Positions 62,326 to 64,000 of a stretch of DNA of 64,000 nucleotides are shown one piece after another. The stretch's first letter is position 1. Each line of letters starts with the position of its first letter. Below the pieces are notes generated by a model that had not been told where the DNA came from, made no database searches, and saw only the letters and a program-made list of their open reading frames with translations. The DNA is taken from contig JAJFKW010000001.1 in NCBI GenBank assembly GCA_021773015.1, positions 868,001-932,000 on the forward strand. Direction: 5' to 3'. The stretch is from Woeseia sp. (GTDB lineage: Bacteria > Pseudomonadota > Gammaproteobacteria > Steroidobacterales > Woeseiaceae). Position numbers and translations under genes: made by a program.

Positions 62326-64000
62326 TCACAATTCGTCTTCCGCCAGCACGACGAGGCAATCTTTAGATTGAATTTCGAATGTACGAGCTTTTTCAGGAAT
62401 TAATGTCACACCGTTATTGTTCTGTTTATCGCTTTCCATCGAATTAATTTTCACACCGATGCAAACCTCACCGCGTTTTTTCGCCATCGCCATCATATCG
62501 GCGAATGTCAACTCCATCGGCAGCGCGTCAAAATAAAGATACGCCGGCTTGAGATAAATCTCCGAACCGTCTTCCTGAAAAATGTCGTCATAAACTTTTT
62601 CGATGTCGCGACTCTCGGCTATTTGCGCCATAATCATACTCACCAGCCGATTAGAAATAATCACGTCTTGTACGCCAGCCCTAGCGACTAAAGCATCGTT
62701 TTGTGAGTCGAGAATTTCTGTTATTAGTTTTGTGTTCTTACTTTCGCTAGGGTATTGGCTGAATATTCGACGCAACAGAAGTAGCGCTACGATATTCTCA
62801 GAGTCGACACGCGCAGCATCAATATCATCTCCGTCGTTGCTATTTCCGGCAAGAATTATGATGTTGTCATACTCGAATGGCTTAACAGACATTAGATCGT
62901 CAATATTCAGACAGTCTTTTCGAAGCAGACGTACATCGATGGAATCCAATTCATTATCCAACGCTTCAATATCTTTGATTTGTTCCGTCGTTGGCCGTTT
63001 CAACAGCACGTGTATTTGGCTACCGGCAATAATGTAGTCCGAAAATTCACGAATGATCGCCGCAGATTTGAATGACCAGCCAATCATCAACTCACGTTCA
63101 ATACGCTGTTCTTGCCGATATTCCGGTAGTTGGAAATCCTGCGGCACAGCAACGGCTTCCGGTAAGAACTCAATCGTGGAGTCATCATCAGCAACGATAA
63201 GTATCTCATCCGTCGGTTCTAGAACCCGGTCCGGCGCGGGATTCATAAAAATCAGGCCGTCCGCATTGCGAATTCCCATCGGCACACCATCTGGAAAACG
63301 GTATCCGATATCACCAAAGCAACTATCTCCCCACTCGGCATCGTAAAAATAAAGTTCACATCCGTCGAATGACAATATTTCGTTGTATACCACTGACAAG
63401 CCGACTGAGCGTGAGGTCTGTACAAGGAGCTTTGCCAGGATGTCACTGGTATTAACAGTAATCACGTGGTCCGGGAAGCTGGAGCGTACTATCTCGCGAT
63501 GCGTCGGATTGAATATTTCTACGACGACGCTGAAATCTTCATCCTCAACATCATTCCCCATGGTCGCCAAAACTGTCTGGATGGCCTTGGCATCACTTGA
63601 CGCTTTGCTCTCCGAACTATCGGTATCCTCGCAATTGGCAAGAATAATCACTGCTTTGCTGGATTCCAGAGAGACCATATCGAGGTTTGTTAATGTCGAA
63701 ACGTCACCACTTCTAGTGACTATTCGAGTGCTCGCAGTATTTTTCACCCTTAGTCTTATGACGTCGTCCATTTCTTCTTTGTCCTTATCAGCGAGTATGA
63801 CAACACATGCGTCTTTCTCGCTTTCGTTCGCTAGGACAAGTTCTCTAAGGATCTCGGTAATTCTTTGTTCGTTCCAACCAAGTATCAAAGTGTGATCATT
63901 CTCGATGACCTTCGACCGACCGCGCTTTAGGTCGTGGATTTTTTGATCCAAAGCCGTCGTGATAAAAGCAATCAATGCCGAGAGCATCACGATGCCTGCA
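62326..64000 (-). CDS. CASTOR/POLLUX-like ion channel, N-terminus cut by window edge
   Basis: At least 557 codons; the frame is open to position 64000, so the apparent GTG start at 63990 is not the true one. The visible part begins within the last pore helix ('LSALIAFITTALDQKIHDL') and goes on with 'RGRSKVIENDHTLILGWNEQ', a hallmark of CASTOR/POLLUX channels. Two RCK-like domains follow (about 35-270 and 300-554) with Rossmann-type cores. Plant members are nuclear-envelope cation channels gated by calcium; bacterial roles are little known. The N-terminal pore helices should lie to the right of the window. Confidence 0.88.
   Translation of the reverse strand, partial: AGIVMLSALIAFITTALDQKIHDLKRGRSKVIENDHTLILGWNEQRITEILRELVLANESEKDACVVILADKDKEEMDDVIRLRVKNTASTRIVTRSGDVSTLTNLDMVSLESSKAVIILANCEDTDSSESKASSDAKAIQTVLATMGNDVEDEDFSVVVEIFNPTHREIVRSSFPDHVITVNTSDILAKLLVQTSRSVGLSVVYNEILSFDGCELYFYDAEWGDSCFGDIGYRFPDGVPMGIRNADGLIFMNPAPDRVLEPTDEILIVADDDSTIEFLPEAVAVPQDFQLPEYRQEQRIERELMIGWSFKSAAIIREFSDYIIAGSQIHVLLKRPTTEQIKDIEALDNELDSIDVRLLRKDCLNIDDLMSVKPFEYDNIIILAGNSNDGDDIDAARVDSENIVALLLLRRIFSQYPSESKNTKLITEILDSQNDALVARAGVQDVIISNRLVSMIMAQIAESRDIEKVYDDIFQEDGSEIYLKPAYLYFDALPMELTFADMMAMAKKRGEVCIGVKINSMESDKQNNNGVTLIPEKARTFEIQSKDCLVVLAEDEL

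Noticed and set aside
1-64000. Mobile elements, CRISPR arrays, tRNA or rRNA genes
   Set aside because: I looked for terminal repeats, transposase-like proteins, spaced repeats and tRNA-like ends and saw none I could support.

Overview
The window reads as chromosomal DNA of a free-living, probably marine or otherwise aquatic, Gram-negative gammaproteobacterium. This is an inference from several gene types: TonB-dependent receptors, RND and MacAB-like pumps, Lrp/PutA, a BCCT betaine-type transporter, a DUF4212/sodium symporter pair, a haloalkane dehalogenase, a class I cyclic-di-GMP riboswitch and a TPP riboswitch. Genes are dense and base composition looks even. I saw no transposase, integrase, CRISPR array, rRNA or tRNA.

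Left end (1-12319, minus strand): a type IV pilus or pseudopilus assembly operon wired to cyclic-di-GMP. In transcription order it runs: sensor histidine kinase, single-domain response regulator, GAF-GGDEF-EAL protein, assembly ATPase with an N-terminal STAS domain and MshEN-type motifs, PilC/GspF platform protein, canonical pilin, a diverged pilin-like ORF, membrane diguanylate cyclase, then PilM-, PilN- and PilO-like proteins, continuing off the left edge. Many of these genes overlap by ATGA.

12684-19998: DUF1304 and DoxX-like membrane proteins; arginase and bifunctional PutA with a divergent Lrp-type regulator (arginine/proline catabolism); and a GST divergent from a WYL regulator, with a clear repeat operator between them.

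20062-33073: a Fur-box-preceded TonB receptor, a B12-binding radical SAM enzyme resembling HpnR, a CsgG-family lipoprotein-like protein, then a periplasmic M1 aminopeptidase followed by a HlyD/ABC/two-permease exporter. The HlyD protein appears to start at CTG.

33078-39616: hydrolase, unknown membrane-anchored protein, ABC-2 exporter, then a class I cyclic-di-GMP riboswitch in front of an Ig-repeat lipoprotein and a duplicated-domain secreted protein. The riboswitch plausibly ties these surface proteins to the same second messenger as the pilus locus.

39621-55161: glucokinase, esterase, YceI-like protein, RND pump, CDP-alcohol phosphatidyltransferase with an MFS transporter, BCCT transporter, DMT exporter, hypoxanthine phosphoribosyltransferase, sodium:solute symporter pair and haloalkane dehalogenase.

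55198-64000: a short minus-strand gene with a strong Shine-Dalgarno and terminator whose frame is broken by UAG (possible +1 frameshift); a GloB-like hydrolase; a thiamine salvage operon under a TPP riboswitch (TonB receptor, YkoF-like thiamine-binding protein, PnuC-family transporter, small-molecule kinase); a beta-hydroxyacid dehydrogenase; a BI-1 family protein; and a CASTOR/POLLUX-like channel cut by the right edge.
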